A stretch of 64,000 bases of DNA from positions 62,001 through 126,000 of the forward strand of contig NZ_JAGYJN010000004.1 of NCBI RefSeq assembly GCF_018402035.1, given 5' to 3'. Shown one piece after another: positions 63,913 to 64,000 of this stretch. Positions within the stretch are counted from its first letter, which is position 1. Each line of letters starts with the position of its first letter. The stretch is from Roseicyclus sp. (lineage in GTDB: Bacteria; Pseudomonadota; Alphaproteobacteria; Rhodobacterales; Rhodobacteraceae). The notes under the pieces are model-generated. The model was not told the DNA's origin. It ran no database searches and saw only the letters and a list, made by a program, of their open reading frames with translations. The position numbers were made by a program, and so were the translations under genes.

Positions 63913-64000
63913 CGATGGATCAGGTGGAACAGACCCTCTTGATCCTCGCCCATCAGGCACAGGCTGTCGATGATGACGGGTTCTGGCAGCACGGGGGCGA
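63894..64000 (-). CDS. DUF1045/phosphonate-metabolism protein, C-terminal part
   Basis: On the minus strand the last 34 codons of an open frame read into the window and stop at 63894-63896. The tail ([27 protein letters not shown]) resembles the C-terminus of DUF1045, a 2'-5' RNA ligase/cyclic phosphodiesterase-like family found in phn clusters. It converges with phnN. The rest lies beyond the window. Confidence 0.7.
   Translation of the reverse strand, partial: APVLPEPVIIDSLCLMGEDQEGLFHLIHRYRLSG

Noticed and set aside
1-64000. CRISPR arrays, tRNA or rRNA genes, insertion sequences and prophage
   Set aside because: I looked for evenly spaced direct repeats, tRNA-like cloverleaf arms with CCA or T-loop signals, transposase motifs and phage structural genes, and saw none that I could support.

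Overview
The window is a gene-dense stretch of an alphaproteobacterial chromosome, most likely from the Rhodobacterales (Rhodobacteraceae/Paracoccaceae). The assignment rests on protein resemblance and on gene order: NDUFA12-type complex I subunit, MlaD, DUF2155, aat, accC, accB; an ATP-grasp/alpha-E/transglutaminase/Anbu block; a SAM-II riboswitch before metZ; and a tandem-hairpin plus GAGTATTT intergenic repeat. I saw no rRNA, tRNA, CRISPR array, prophage or insertion sequence. No genus can be named from the sequence alone.

Layout. 1-3705: ugpBAEC glycerol-3-phosphate ABC transporter (ugpB lacks its start). 3757-8663, minus strand: a sulfur module of a Crp/Fnr regulator, two half-size YeeE/YedE channels, a persulfide-dioxygenase-like metallohydrolase, a rhodanese/phosphatase-like DUF442 protein and a SulP permease. 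8746-10617, minus: metZ and a coupled acetyltransferase behind a SAM-II riboswitch. 10723-17249: an alpha/beta hydrolase, then a cluster of a 29-residue membrane peptide, XpaC-like protein, TelA, DUF2927 lipoprotein, SPFH-GYF protein and zinc-ribbon membrane protein. 17273-21782: dtd, then the peptide-tag-like block of circularly permuted ATP-grasp, alpha-E, transglutaminase and Anbu protease. 21890-29349: guanine deaminase, MgtE, a 1056-residue protein with GspL/PilM-like and PilP/GspC-like ends, and metY. 29617-33770: the NDUFA12, mlaD, DUF2155, aat, accC, accB block.

34082-45925 is a near-complete reductive pyrimidine catabolic locus. It has preT and preA (dihydropyrimidine dehydrogenase), rutR (repressor), a beta-alanine-type aminotransferase, a carbamoyl-beta-alanine amidase, a small lipoprotein, dihydropyrimidinase and a four-gene NitT/TauT-type ABC importer. 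A near-perfect RutR operator lies before the aminotransferase operon and a degenerate one before preT. 46530-54130 holds a ScfR/RamB-type regulator and a tricarballylate-like cluster (tcuA, tcuB, D-2-hydroxyacid dehydrogenase, AbrB-type membrane protein, MmgE/PrpD). 54209-58069 is the 4-hydroxybenzoate/protocatechuate set (pobR, pobA, pcaC, pcaH, pcaG). 58144-64000 is the C-P lyase operon (phnF, phnG-L, phnN) with a convergent DUF1045 gene cut by the window end. phnL carries a one-base frameshift.

The strongest points for follow-up are the SAM-II riboswitch with a 12-codon leader frame between it and metZ, the RutR operator pair, the phnL frameshift, the TelA/XpaC/SPFH/zinc-ribbon membrane cluster with its tiny membrane peptide, the Anbu block, the fused GspL/PilP-like protein, and a family of 20-24 nt paired palindromes at gene ends.
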